Shown: in pieces, positions 34,386-46,161 of the stretch
Numbering within the stretch: the stretch's first letter is position 1
How the letters are laid out: every line of letters begins with the position of its first letter
NCBI RefSeq assembly: GCF_031755915.1
Contig: NC_083383.1
Location: 21,751,001 to 21,815,000, forward strand
Direction: 5' to 3'
DNA from: Ziziphus jujuba
Lineage: Eukaryota; Streptophyta; Magnoliopsida; Rosales; Rhamnaceae
Length of the DNA: 64,000 bases
Made by a program: the position numbers and the translations under genes
The notes under the pieces: model-generated
Seen by the model: only the letters and a program-made list of their open reading frames with translations
Databases searched by the model: none
What the model was told of the DNA's origin: nothing

Positions 34386-35040
34386 TAGTTTCTAATTATA
34401 GGTTTTTCTTTTTGGTGATTTTTCGCATTAGGTTAGAAATTGCATCTTTGATTTCTTTGGTTGTTCTTTGCGTTTGGGTTGCTACAAATTTCTTTGCATT
34501 TTGTCTTTGTGTTCTTCTTCATTCTTGTTCTTGTGGTTTGTGGCATTAAATTATTGAGATTTCAAGAGAAACCAGGTAGTGAAATTTTTCTTCGGTTGAT
34601 TTGAGGAGCACCAAAAACAAGCCAAAATCAATACCGAAAATAAAGTTTGTTGAAGATTCACGAATTCCACTTTGCAAATCTCATTCCAATTTGTTCCTCA
34701 CATTCTTGTTTCTTTTGTTTGTTCCAAATTTCTTGTTGAGCTTTCATCATTGCCTTTTTCTTGTTACTTTTCATTCTATTTGTCTTGTAGCCTTATTTTC
34801 ATAACTGTTTGGTAGGTCTATTTGGATTGTTACTTGCTACTTTGTTTTAGTTTGAAATTAGTTTGCAAAGAACCAAATAGAATTACTAGAGTGGTAAAAG
34901 GCAAGAGAGGTAAAAATTATAGAGGGTAAAAGCCGAACTATAATTAGAGTACAAACACAAGTGACCTTGAATTTGAGCGAGACATGTGAGGGAGTGTTAT
35001 GAGGCCTTTCCTTTTTACTAACAAATTTTGCAGAAAAATC
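34386..35040 (+). other. B5 untranslated leader
   Basis: Matches B2 and B6 leaders. Ends at the gag ATG. Nothing coding seen. Confidence 0.78.
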
Positions 35041-35551
35041 ATGTCACAAGACAAAAGCAAAGAAAGCATGGATGAAACTTTAGGTGTGGTTGATCCGAAG
35101 TTATACATTCAAGACATGGTGGGAGAACTACAAAGAGCACTACGGTTGGAGATGGGGCAGATCCACGATAGGTTGGATAGGATGGAATCATCAATCCAAA
35201 CGCCGCAGCAATGACGTCCACAAAGGTTTGCTCATGGACGTGGTAAAGGAAGAGCTATTCCAAGAAGGCGTGATTGGAAACGAGTGGGAGATGACTATGA
35301 GGAAGAAGAAGAAGACATTGGTTCGGGAACCAGTCAATTCCACGGGAGAGAGAGGTTAGACCGAGGCAATGACTATGGAGGAATTAAGATGAAAATACCA
35401 TCATTCCAAGGTAAAAGTGATCCAGAAGCATATCTCGAGTGGGAGAAGAGAATTGAGATGGTATTTGATTGTCAGAACTACTTTGAGGCAAAAAAAGTTA
35501 AATTAGTTGCTGTTGAATTCACGGACTATGCTATTAGATGGTGGGACAAAG
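35041..35551 (+). pseudogene. B5 gag, N-terminal part
   Basis: Starts at ATG 35041 (MSQDKSKESMDETLGVVD) and runs to RRMESSIQTPQ-type sequence, shifts frame twice (about 35210 and 35350), continues as IKMKIPSFQGKSDPEAYLEW, and stops at AIRWWDK (35549), where a B LTR fragment follows. Zinc knuckle and protease are absent. Confidence 0.9.
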
Positions 35552-35865
35552 TGATGAGGACATGAGCAAGAGCCCTTCAAGATGGAGCCCAGATCCACTT
35601 CAAATGTCTACAGGACCCATAACCCGAGCACGAGCAAGGAGATTGAAGGAGACATTAAATGGTTTAATCCAGGAGGTGTTTACAACCCAAGGAAGCAAGT
35701 TCATTAGTGAAGATGAACTAAAATTGGTCCATATGATTGGGATGGTGAATGCCAACGTGAAAGAGAGTTTAACGCATGGACTTCTACAACATGGTGATGT
35801 GGCATCACATGGTGACATGGCACCCAACTAAGCTTGGCCAAATTTTATAATTAGGAAAATATTAA
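35552..35865 (+). repeat. B LTR fragment inside B5 gag
   Basis: First 314 bp of a B LTR, TGATGAGGACATGAGC to AAAATATTAA, in plus orientation. It starts cleanly at an LTR terminus after CAAAG but jumps into RT at its right side. Most likely a nested LTR whose remainder was deleted together with protease and part of RT. Confidence 0.85.
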
Positions 35866-36289
35866 AAACAAGTTTTATGATTAGTGCTGCAGGTATCAAA
35901 GTTGATCAAGAGAAGGTGAAAGCCATTCAAAAGTGGCCCACGCCAATTAGCATCACCCAAGTTAGAAGCTTCCATGGTTTGGCTAGTTTCTATCGAAGGT
36001 TTGTTAAAGATTTTAGTACTATTGCTGCACTTTTGACAGAGGTTGTTAAGAAGAATGTAGGTTTTCAAAGGGGAGAAGCTCAAAAAAAGAATAGGTATAG
36101 GTGTTGTTTTAATGCAGCAGGGAAAACCAATTGCTTATTTCAGTGAAAAGCTAAGTGGGGCAACCTTAAACTATCCAACTTATGACAAAGAGCTATATGC
36201 ATTGGTTAGAATATTGGAGACATGGCAGTACTACTTATGGCCTAAAGAGTTTGTGATTCACATAGATCATGAGTCATTGAAAGGGACAA
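35866..36289 (+). pseudogene. B5 reverse transcriptase end and RNase H
   Basis: Plus-strand pol: [40 protein letters not shown], then a deletion, RNase H blocks [20 protein letters not shown] and [27 protein letters not shown]. It breaks off there at the A5 LTR. A small deletion removed the HIK codons before GT. Confidence 0.88.
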
Positions 36290-37109
36290 TGATACACTCA
36301 CGGATGCGGATATGGTAGTGAGATGATGATTTTGAGTCAATGAAATGAAAGTGAATAACCAGATGGTCATTAGATATGGAGATGGAATGAAAAACAATTG
36401 CAAGGAACTTAAAAACAAAAGGAAAAAAAGAAAAAAAATTAAAATAAAATAAAATATATCCAACCAAAACCCACTACCTATTTAGAGGTAGGAACCTATG
36501 GTATTGACTTATGACCTTTTATCTATGGAAGATGAGAACCATAAGTATAAAGACACTCTCAAGTGAATAACCTAGAAGTCAAAGAATAATGGTGAAAACC
36601 AATTCTCAATGAGAGAATTTCATTCAAAAAACCAATCTCCTTACATATGGAAAAATAAAATCCTTAAATAGAGTCTAAGACTCTTTAGAAACCGTAGACA
36701 AAGCATTAAAGATTATTTTGACTTATCTTGAACCAACTAGTATTACCTTATATAGTGATTAGCATCAAATTACATGGCCCGGATGTTCTAAAATACTTGG
36801 TCCCCTAAAATAGCACCAAAACGGCCCATTTTGTAATTTCCTCAAGCCCATTTTATAATTCTCCAAGCCCAAAATGTCCCCCTTTAATTTTGGCTTACTA
36901 TCCAAGCCTAAAACACTTGATCTTGGACTGTCAAATAGTTGTTCTTCAACTTGGAATTCTCAAAAGTGGGTTTGGTAATGTCCTCCTCTTTAAACACATG
37001 AAGATCCCTTATGAATGCAAATAAGGCCTCCTTGAATCTTTTGGCTCTACTTTGAGTAATTGGGCCTTAAGGCAGCTGAAAGGGATCGTTGGAAGTGTGA
37101 TGTGCATCA
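36290..37109 (-). repeat. 3' LTR of A5
   Basis: 820 bp, the only complete A LTR here. Plus strand runs from TGATACACTCACGG to GATGTGCATCA, so on minus it is TGATGCACATCA to GTATCA. Defines the family. Confidence 0.9.
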
Positions 37110-37124
37110 TTCCCTCCTTCTTTG
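37110..37124 (-). promoter_or_regulatory. Polypurine tract of A5
   Basis: Minus strand AAAGAAGGAGGGAA immediately upstream of the 3' LTR. Confidence 0.85.
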
Positions 37125-37133
37125 AAGAGATTC

Positions 37134-38397
37134 TATTACGTCTAAAATATTGATAATTTTATGCCATATTTATATCATATTTGTTAGTTTGTGTTAATTT
37201 GTTATGGAAAGATACTTAATTATGTATTTTTCTTAATATAGGTGAAAGAGGAAGAATTTTAAGAAAACAACCACAAAGATGGATTCCTTGGGTCGAATTA
37301 TGGTGGGAAACAAGATTTGAAATCAAACGGACTAAGCATTAAAAAGATTCCAAAAAGATACCTTGAAGATTCCATAAAGATTTTATCGAGAATTTCATGG
37401 TGGAAGTGGATGTCATATGAATCATCACGATCTGAGGATTTCAAATGTCTCGTTATTTTTGGATTTCGAGGTGCGAGCAAAGAGATATCATCATTTAAAG
37501 TTTGGAATTTATAAGAAGGAATATTCTAGTTAAATCTCCACCATTGATCAAAAGAGGGAATCAAGGCAATTTGAGGGCCAAGATAAAAACAAGTGGCAAT
37601 AATTGGTTAATTTATCATTAATGAGGCACATGTCATGTCACATGCTTCATTAAGGGTAAATTAGACTAATTAACTATTTTTTTAGGAGGAATTAGATAAA
37701 AGGAAAGTAGTAGAGAGCAAGTAATATCAAGTTTCCTTTTTACACATGAAATTCATTCAACCCTTTTCATGGCCTAAAAAAGGTATCTTCCAAGACTCCC
37801 ACATTAAAAATAAAGAGAGAAAAAGATTCCCAAGGTCCTATATATATAGCCCCCACCACATTGAAGGAATATATACAAGTTTAGAGAGTTATTTAAGAGC
37901 TTTTAGGAGGCTTAAATAGAAACAAACCAAATTTTGGGAGTTTCTAATATTCTCTTAAGGGTTCTAGAGTTTTAAAGTATTAGAGTTTTAGAAGATCAAT
38001 TGGAGAGCTTGGAGGAGGCAGAGAGACGTGGGCTTGCATGGAGAAGACGGCTACGACTTTGAGAGCTGTTGGAGGAGAATTTCTTCAATAGTTTTTATTC
38101 TCTTTTCCTTTCTCTTTAATTGTGAATCTAATTATTTTTAATAATTATGGATGTTGAAATTATTTTTACCATGAACTAATTGTCATAGCTAGGGCTATGA
38201 TGTAGCCCTAACTATGAAGGTTTAATTATTTTAATATATGTTGAGTTTTATTTAATTAGTAATATGTTTTGTTAATAAATCATTGGTATACTTAATGCTT
38301 TCATAGGCCGGAAGGAATGAATGATTTTAATAATATTTGAGCTTGGAAAAGGATAATATTATGGATCTCCAATGATTTACATGAATGCATAATTGAA
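37134..38397 (+). repeat. D LTR fragment D4, left three quarters
   Basis: Starts TATTACGTCTAAAATATTG (mutated TGTTAGGTCT) and runs to ATGAATGCATAATTGA, with TATA box and hairpin (38184-38216). Cut before the last third. Confidence 0.88.
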
Positions 38398-38637
38398 TCT
38401 TCAAGGTATCTTTTTGGAATCTTTTTTAATGCTTAGTTCGTTCGAGCTTAAATCTTGCTTCCCACCATAATTCGACCCACGGAATCCATTTTTATGGTTG
38501 TTTTCTTAAAATTCTTCCTCTTTTACCTAGATTAAGAAAAATACATAATTAAGTATCTTTCCATAACAAATTAACACAAACTAACAAATATTAAGCTATA
38601 AATATGGCATAAAATCATCAATATTTTAGAGCTAAAA
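38398..38637 (-). repeat. D LTR fragment, inverted
   Basis: The first 240 bp of a D LTR in minus orientation, ending GAGCTAAAA (mutated GACCTAACA). Directly abuts D4, giving an inverted pair. Confidence 0.87.
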
Positions 38638-39426
38638 AGTATTCTTCCACACTCATATTACCTTGAGTTAAACCTTGAAGTTTTTGGTGTAACTCTCGAT
38701 AATAATAGTTTGGAATGAATCTTTTCCTCATACTAGCTTTGAGTTCTCCCCATGTTCTTATGGGCCTCTCACCATTCCTTCTTCGGTTCATGACAAGTTG
38801 TTCCCACCATATGATTGCATAGTCACCAAACTCAATCACAGCAAGCTTTACCTTCTTCTCCTCGAAGTAGTTGTGGTAATAAAAATTAGTTCTGCCTTCT
38901 TTTTCCAGTTGAGGTACTCATCTGGATCATTCCTTCCTTGGAATGATGGTATGCTCATTTTGATACTGTTCAAATTACCATCCTCTTCATCTCGACCTCT
39001 ATGATTCCTCCTTGGTAAATTCCCTCTCCTTACTCTTCTCCTTGTACCGATTCTAGGATCCTCAAACTCAAAATCTTCCTCATATTCATCCTCATTAATT
39101 TCTTCAATATCTTCTTCTCTAGGCATTGGAGCTCTTCTATTGTTTCTCCTTCCTTCATTAGTAACCTGTGGTGTTCCCTCTCGTGGTCTAGGGAAATTCC
39201 TTTGAGTATTCATTTGTTCTTCCATCAAAGTCATACGCCTCATTAATTCTTCAAACGTCCTTTCCATATTGCTGTTGGCATTGATTTCTTCAAATTTTGC
39301 TCTAAGCTCATCGGATGACATGGTGAAAGAAATGTCCTCACTACACTCCCTCACGTGTTTTCTCTCACTCTCGTGTTTCACACACACACAATAAAGATAG
39401 AAAATATGCACTAGGTGATTCACCAA
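38638..39426 (-). pseudogene. Family H gag fragment
   Basis: Minus-strand gag N-terminal half from ATG 39321 (MSSDELRAKFEEINA). Contains a helical segment (FEELMRRMTLMEEQM), an Arg-rich and acidic linker (EEDIEEINEDEYEED, GTRRRVRRGNLPRRNHRGR), SIKMSIPSFQGRNDPDEYL, a frameshift near 38845, then WWEQLVMNRRRNGERPIRTW and MRKRFIPNYYYRELHQKL. Same architecture as B and C gag but clearly another family; it appears only once. Cut on the left by a D LTR end; zinc knuckle missing. 39322-39506 is probably its leader. Confidence 0.85.
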
Positions 39427-39506
39427 GTTCTATTGGACTCAACAAGTACCACTATCAAGCACAATATACTTATTTGAACAAGGGTGAAACAAGAAATGCA
39501 ACACTT

Positions 39507-41006
39507 AAAAGATACCTTAAAGATTCCATAAAGATTCAATCGGGAATTTCATGATCGAAGTGGATGTCATATGAATCATCACGATTTGAGGATTTCAAAT
39601 GTCTCGTTATTTTTGGATTTTGAGGTGCGAGCAAAGAGTTATCATCATTTAAAGTATGGAATTTATAAAAAAAGAATATTCTAGTTAAATCTCCACCATT
39701 GATTAAAAGAGGAAATCAAGGCAATTTGAGGGTCAAGATAAAGACAAGTGGCAATAATTGGTTAATTTATCATTAATGAGGCACATGTCATATCACATGC
39801 TTCATTAAGGATAAATTAGACTAATTATCTATATTTTTAGGAGGAATTAGATAAAAGGAAAGTAGTAGAGAGCAAGTAATATCAAGTTTCTTTTTTACAC
39901 ATGAAATTCGTCCAACCCTCTTCATGGCCTAAAAAAGGTATCTTTCAAGACTCCCACATTGAAAATAAAGAGAGAAAAAGGTTCCTAAGGTCCTATATAT
40001 ATAGCCCCCACCACATTGAAGGGAGATATACAAGTTTAGAGAGTTATTTAGGAGCTTTTAAGAGGCTTAAATAGAAACAAACCAAATTTTGGGAGTTTCT
40101 AAGATTCTCTTCAGGGTTCTAGAGTTTTAGAAGATCAATTAGAGAGCTTGGAGGAGGCATAAAGACGTGGGCTTACTTGAAGAAGAAGGCTACGACTTTG
40201 AAAGCTCTTGGAGGAGAATTTCTTCAATAGTTTTTATTCTTTTTTCTTTAATTATGAATCTTATTATTTTTAATAATTATGGATGTTGAATTTATTTTTT
40301 TCATGAACTAATTTTCATAGCTAGGGCTATGATGTAGCCCTAATTATGAAGGTTTAATTACTTTAATATATGTTGAGTTTTATTTAATTAGTAATATGCT
40401 TTGTTAATAAATCATTGGCATGCTTAATGCTTTCATAGGCCGGAAGGAATGAATGATTTTAATAACATTTGAGCTTGGAAAAGGATAATATTATGGATCT
40501 CAAATGATTTACATGAATGCATAATTGATTGGAACATAGTTATGTCTCATGTCATATTATTTGCTTAATCTATGCTTGATGAATTTGCATGATTTAATTT
40601 ATAGGCCGGAAGGAATAAATTAGGTTATGTGAATATATTATCAATTGTGAGTGAAAACTACTTTTGATTAATATTGTGATTAAGTGTGGTTAACAAAATT
40701 ACTAGTAAATTAAATTCACATATTTAAGTAATTAAATTGGAATAGTTAGTGGTGAAATCAAATGCCCCAGTATTCATAATTATTAAACTCACTCTCTTAC
40801 TTGAAATTGATCTAATTTTAATTTCTTGTTTGTGTTTAATTTAGTTTATTTAATTTTCAATTGCCATCTTAATTGCTAGTTCAAATATTACCAAAACCTA
40901 ATTATCTTTAGTACTTAATTCTTAATCCCTTAGGTACGACAACCTTATTTTTCCACTTTATTACTTGAAAACGATTCGTGCACGTGCGAGTTGATTTTAC
41001 ACATCA
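39507..41006 (+). repeat. 5' LTR of D5, left end missing
   Basis: About 1,500 bp; starts inside the LTR at AAAAGATACCTTAAAGATTCC and ends ACACATCA. Hairpin at 40316-40348. About 240 bp of the outer end is absent, the same length class as the inverted piece at 38398-38637. Confidence 0.88.
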
Positions 41007-41110
41007 ATAATCCTTTTGTACCAATGGCCTTTTAAACAAATCAAACATCCAGATCAATCGAAAGGAAAGATTTTGAAAGGTTGGATCTACTTTCAAGTGC
41101 CAAAAAGGAT
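41007..41110 (+). repeat. Duplicated flank, copy 1
   Basis: ATAATCCTTTTGTACCAATG and on, repeated at 45725-45830 with about 7 differences. Sits where the Athila primer site should be. Confidence 0.9.
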
Positions 41111-41661
41111 ATATATATATATATATATTTTAAATATATGTATCAGATTTTTCACATCTTTACTTTTTCTTAATTTTGGTTTTAGTGTTGCATGCTAGGG
41201 TTTTAATTATTTGCTTGTTTGGCCAACTTGCTTTGAATTTTAGTACTTATTTTGTGGTACTTGAAACCAAAATCGTGTTTTTAATTTATTGGTGCTTAGG
41301 TTGCAAGTCTAGCATACTTAGGGATTTTATTATTATTTTTTATTTGTTTGGTTGAATAAGAATAGGTTTAGCTTACTTTTAGTTGAAATTTTAGTTTGGC
41401 ACAATTGTTAACTTTAAATGCATACCTGCACAAAAGGGTTTAATTTTTTTTGCATTCTTTTCATTTGGTTCATTATTTCCTAGAGTTATTTTCATTTATC
41501 TTTTAGTTAAGTGTTAGTTTGTTTTTCTTTATTGCTAATTGATTTTAATTGTTAGATTAGTTAGCAACATTAGAATTCCAATTTTTGTTTTCTTGTTCAA
41601 TTTTCTAATTTTCTTTCTAATTTATTTTCCTTGCTCTCTTTTTAGGAATTAGGTGTTGTGT
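41108..41661 (+). other. D5 untranslated leader
   Basis: Begins with a TA microsatellite (41108-41128), then sequence shared in inverse with 58505-58690 of D6 (for example GTTGCATGCTAGGGTTTTAA and TTGGCCAACTTGCTTTGAAT). Ends TTTTTAGGAATTAGG just before the gag ATG, a possible splice acceptor. Confidence 0.75.
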
Positions 41662-43416
41662 ATGAGTCATAGTGGTGATCAAGAGTTCAAGAAGGAAGTT
41701 GATTTGGAAAATAAACCAGCACCTAGAAAACAAGCCATAAAGGGTACTTGGGTACGTATAGACCAAGGAACTCAAGAAGGTGCAATGGCCAACCAAAGAG
41801 AAGATGATTTGCCCATATGCGAGCCCATATGCAAGTATGCCACTCACAAGAAAGTTGGTGATTTGTCTTGCATAAGGAGACCACCCATTGAAGCAAACAA
41901 TTTTAAAATTGAAGCATCTACTACTTCTTTGCTTAATAATGTTCAATTTCGTGGTTTGCCTTATGAAGATCCAAAAATGCATATTTCTAGTTTTCTTCAA
42001 TTGTGTGATATGCCTAAACAAAATGATGTTTCTGATGATGCTTTTCGATTAAGACTTTTTCCTTGGTCTCTTGGAGACAAGGCAAAAGTGTAGATAAATT
42101 CTTTTACCTGCAGGTACTATCACTACATGGGATGCTATGGAGGCAAAATTCCTAGACAAATTTTTTCCTCCATTAAAGACCGCAAAATTGAATAGTGATA
42201 TAAATAATTTTTGTCAGTGGGACCAAGAGACTTTGTATGATGCATGGGAGCGCTTCAAGGAACTATTAAGAAGATGCCCACACCATGGATTTCCAACATG
42301 GATATAGGTACAGATTTTCTATAATGGTCTAGATTATGGTAACAAACAATACGTAGATGCAGCTGCAAGAGGTTCTTTAATGAAGAAGAGGCAATCAGAC
42401 GCATTTGAATTAATTGAAGAGATGGCCATAATAACTACCAATATCCAAGTGATAGGAGACTAAATGGAAGAAGTCAAGTAAAGGCCGTGGAAGACGTTGA
42501 TATTAACAACTTAGGAGCTCAACTTGCAACCCAATTCATGAAGACCTTGAACACTCAATTTGGTCAAATAGGGGTGAATTCTATCCAATCTACTAATACT
42601 TATTTATTTTGTGATTTATGTGGTGCTCATGATCATAAGAGTGTGAATTGCCAAGTTGGAAATCTCTTTGCTTCTGATGATGTTAATTTTGTAGGGAACT
42701 TTCAAAAGCAACAAAACAATCCATATTCTAACACATATAATCCAGGATGGAGGAACCACCCAAATTTTTCATGGTCTAACAACAAACAGCAAGGGTCTAA
42801 TCAAGGACAAAGCGGAAGGTTTCAAAGAAAACAATTCCAATCTCCATTCTATCAAAAGCAGCAACTTGCACATCAAAATCAAAATTCTTCTCCAACTCAA
42901 ACTCAATTTTCTTCACTTGAAGAATCCTTGCAAGAGTTATCTAATAATACTAATTCTTTCATGCAGAGAACTGAGCAACAATTGACAAACCATACTCAAA
43001 TGTTCAACAACCAAATGGCTGCAATCAAAAGCTTGGAGAACCAAATAGGTCAATTAGCAACTCAATTCCAAAGAAGTCAAGGAACTTTGCCAAGCCAAAT
43101 GGAGAAGAACCCAAAGGAGCATGTTCAAGCCATTACATTAAGAAGTGGAAAGCAAGTAGCCGGGCCTAAAGAAAGTGACAAAGGGATGGTGATTCTTGAT
43201 AATGAAGATGAGGAGAGCCCCATAGACTCAACATCACACTTGGTCACACATGACAACTCAAAATCAAATGTGGAGCATAATGAGGCTTATAGGAGAAAAG
43301 ATGAAGGTTCAAGTGATGCCATGAAGTCTCCACCAACAAAGTACATACCACCACATGCAAGAGAGGCCGAGAGCTCACCAACTGATCAAAGAAAGTTGAA
43401 CCAGCACCTTGCTTAA
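41662..43416 (+). pseudogene. D5 Athila gag
   Basis: ATG 41662 (MSHSGDQEFKKEVDLEN). The Athila gag core follows: FRGLPYEDPKMHISSFLQLC, DDAFRLRLFPWSLGDKAKV, then a frameshift/stop near 42093 and, in another frame, TTWDAMEAKFLDKFFPP, ETLYDAWERFKELLRRCPHH and a stop in place of the residue after FPTWI (about 42305). From 42487 an open frame encodes the C-terminal part with a CDLCGAHDHKSVNC zinc-knuckle-like motif, a Gln/Asn-rich region and VQAITLRSGKQV. Ends with a stop after KLNQHLA. Confidence 0.9.
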
Positions 43417-44518
43417 GCAAACCTATTGACAAGCACAACAAAAATGAGGAGAAGAATCAAGCCTACAAGAAGACCCCACCTCCACCTTTCCCATCTAGGT
43501 TTAGGAATGCAAAGTTAGATAATCAATTTAAAAAGTTTCTTGATGTATTTAAGCAATTGCATGTAAATATCCCTTTTATAGATACCTTAGAACAAATGCC
43601 TTCCTATGTTAAGTTTTTGAAGGAGATATTGTCAAACAAGAGGAGGTGGGAGAATTATGAGTTAGTAGCTTTGAGTGAAGAGAGTAGTGCTAGGTTACAC
43701 CATAAGATTCCACCCAAGTTAAAAGATCTAGGAAGCTTTGACATCCCGTGTAACATTGGACATTATAATTTTATGGCTCTTTGTGATTTAGGTGCTAGCA
43801 TTAATTTGATGCCATATAGCATTTACAGGAAGCTTGGAGTGGGAGATGTGAAGCCTACCACAGTGACTCTTCAAATGGCGGATTGAAGCATCAAAAGGCC
43901 AAGGGGAATATTGGAGGATGTACTTGTAAAAGTAAACAAGTTCATCTTCCCTGCAGACTTTGTGATACTTGATATGGAGGAAGATGACAACATTCCAATC
44001 ATTCTTGTAACACCATTTCTTGCAATCGGACGTGCCCTCATTGGTGTACAACAAAGGCAAGTAACCCTTAGAGTACTCAATGAGGAGGTAAGTTTTCAAA
44101 TCCCTAATGTTGTTAAATTTCCTAATCTTGATGAAATTCCTTTCTGCTTTCTTGTTGATGCATGTGATGAATTGATAAATGCTATGGCAAAAGAAAGTAA
44201 TTTAGATCCGTTAGGATTGAGTAAGTTATTTAGACCATGTGCAGAAGAAGAAAAACAAGAGTGTAACATCATAGATATAGCCACCCATTGTGAGGTAGAT
44301 TATGTTGGAAAGTTTGAGGATTTAGGTGAGAGTGGACCTAGAAAGATACCGAGTCTGGAGCACCCACCTATAATTAATTTGAAGCCACTATCTAGTCATT
44401 TAAAATATGCTTTTCTAGGATTTAATAATACCCTTCCAGTAATAATTTCATCTGCCCTTAATGAGGACCTAGAAGCCAAACTTTTAGAAGTCTTAAGAGA
44501 ACATAAAACTGTACTAGG
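43417..44518 (+). pseudogene. D5 Athila protease region
   Basis: FPSRFRNAKLDNQFKKFLDV and LEQMPSYVKFLKEILSNKR lead to FDIPCNIGHYNFMALCDLGA, the Athila retropepsin active site (D-L-G). A stop after QMAD (43884) interrupts it, and the domain continues as EDVLVKVNKFIFPADFVILD and IPIILVTPFLAIGRALI. A spacer of about 130 residues leads toward RT. Athila protease uses DLGASINLMP rather than DSG, so this is the family state. Confidence 0.9.
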
Positions 44519-45450
44519 TTGGACATAGCTGATATTAAGGGTATTAGCCCCTCTATTTTTATGCACAAAATACTTATGGAGGAAGAGGGAATAGTTTTAG
44601 GTCATAAGGTTTCTAAAAGGAGAATTGAGGTAAATAAAGCTAAAATAGAAGTTATAGAGAAATTGCCTCCACCAACTTTAATAAAAGGTATTAGAAGTTT
44701 TCTTGGGCATGCGGGCTTTTATGGGAGATTTATTAAGGATATTTCCAAGATAACTAAACCTCTTTGTAACTTGTTGAATAAAGATGTTCCCTTTGTTTTT
44801 GATGATGAATGCTTGCATGCTTTTAATCTTTTGACTAAAAATTTATATGTGCTCCCATTATGTGTGCTCCTAATTGGAATCTACCTTTTGAAATTATGTG
44901 TGATGCTAGTGATTATGCTATAGGAGCTGTTTTGGGACAAAGGAAGGATAAAAAACTGCATGTTATTTATTATGCTTCTAGAACTTTGAATGATGCTCAA
45001 CTTAATTATGCTACTACTGAGAAAGAGATGCTTGCCATTGTCTTTGCTTTTGATAAGTTTAGAGCATATTTATTAGGTTCAAAGACCATTTTCTATATCG
45101 ATCATAGTGCAATTAAGTACCTCATGAGTAAGAAAGAGTCTAAACCTAGTTTTAATTAGATGGGTTTTGTTACTTCAAGAGTTTCATTTAGAAATTTTCG
45201 ATAAAAAAGGAGTAGAAAACCTAGTAGCTGATCACTTGTCTAGGTTGGAATTGAGTGAGGAAAATGACATAGAAGAGTGTTTTCCAGATGAGAAAGTGTT
45301 TAGGGTTGATGGTGTTTTTTATGTACCTTGGTATGCTGACATTGTTAATTATTTGGTTACTAGTGTTATGCCGCCTAGTTTGGAAAAACCATATGAAAAG
45401 CATAAGTTTCTTAAGGAAAGTAGGAGGTGTGTTCCTATCTTTTTGGTTAC
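44519..45450 (+). pseudogene. D5 Athila RT remnant and RNase H
   Basis: RT begins ADIKGISPSIFMHKILMEE, then jumps straight to GIVLGHKVSKRRIEVNKAKI, so about 150 residues including the YxDD catalytic block are deleted. The RT-RH connection (IRSFLGHAGFYGRFIKDISK) is intact. RNase H shows FEIMCDASDYAIGAVLGQRK, YASRTLNDAQLNYATTEKEM, IDHSAIKYLMSKKESKP and, after a stop, NLVADHLSRLE. It ends in the integrase linker at VPIFLVTK and joins the LTR remnant through TAAATTG, common to both sides. Confidence 0.9.
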
Positions 45451-45724
45451 TAAATTGAAATAGTTAGTGGTGAAATCAAATGCCCTAGTATTCATAATTA
45501 TTAAACTCACTCTCTTACTTGAAATTGATCTAATTTTAATTTCTTTTTTTTGTTTAATTTAGTTTATTTAATTTTCAATTGCCATCTTAATTGTTAGTTC
45601 AAATATTACCAAAATCTAATTATCTTTGGCACTTAATTCTTAATCCCTTGTGTACGACAATCCTATTTTTCCACTTTATTACTTGAAAACGATTCGTGCA
45701 CTTGTGAGTTGATTTTACACATCA
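45451..45724 (+). repeat. 3' LTR remnant of D5
   Basis: Matches 40732-41006 to the LTR end ACACATCA. Only the last 274 bp are present. Confidence 0.9.
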
Positions 45725-46146
45725 ATAATCCTTTTGTACCAATGGCCTTTTAAACAAATAAAATAGCCAGATCAATCAAAAGGAAATATTTTGAAAGGTT
45801 GGATCTACTTTCAAGTGCTAAAAAGGATATACCTTTTTTTTTCTTTTTTTTTTCTTAAACAACCTTTGTTAAGACAATATGGCTGTATATATACTATAGG
45901 GTATGTGGATTTTCTAGGGTATCTCAAGCAAAAGAAACACAACAAAAATGGACATCAAAAAGGAAAATGGATGGAAACACAAAATGGGAATAGAAGAAAA
46001 AAAATGAACAACAAATGACAAGGAAAGAAGAAACAAGGAACAAATGAAAAAAACCAGAAAACAAAACAACGCAAGCTAAGGTTTCAATATGTTATAATCA
46101 GGAAATGAATAAAACAAAGAGAATTCTCATATACGTTGTAACCGAT
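45725..46146 (-). mobile_element. A5 internal sequence and duplicated flank, copy 2
   Basis: 45725-45830 is the second copy of the flank. T runs at 45833-45853 follow, then the A-family leader from about 45880, matching the window start. Confidence 0.8.
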
Positions 46147-46158
46147 GCTCTGATACCA
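46147..46158 (-). promoter_or_regulatory. tRNA-iMet primer site of A5
   Basis: Exact TGGTATCAGAGC on minus, three bases inside the LTR that starts at 46162. Confidence 0.92.
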
Positions 46159-46161
46159 AAA

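Larger units (their letters stand above)
39507..45724 (+). mobile_element. Athila-type element D5, truncated
   Basis: D LTR (39507-41006), leader, gag, protease, RT fragment, RNase H, and the last 274 bp of a D LTR (45451-45724), plus orientation. Integrase, any env-like ORF and most of the 3' LTR are missing, and the Asp primer site is replaced by a 106-bp sequence that also follows the 3' LTR remnant. Athila identity rests on gag (FRGLPYEDPKMHISSFLQLC), protease (LCDLGASINLMPYSIY) and, through D6, the tRNA-Asp primer site. Confidence 0.87.

Noticed and set aside
36242..36467. Hydrophobic minus-strand ORFs in the A LTR as membrane peptides
   Set aside because: They are translations of A/T-rich LTR sequence, overlap each other in different frames and change between A copies.
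38848..39426. An acidic/Arg-rich 192-codon frame as a host nuclear protein
   Set aside because: It leads into PSFQGRNDPDEYL and, after a frameshift, the retrotransposon-gag block; it is gag of family H.
41108..41128. TA microsatellites (also 29737-29751, 46305-46323, 57000-57020) as regulatory elements
   Set aside because: Simple repeats at unrelated positions in different elements, without conservation.
42487..43416. A 309-codon open frame that might be a host gene
   Set aside because: It carries the Athila gag C-terminal features (CDLCGAHDHKSVNC, Gln/Asn-rich tract, AITLRSGKQV) and continues upstream gag in another frame.
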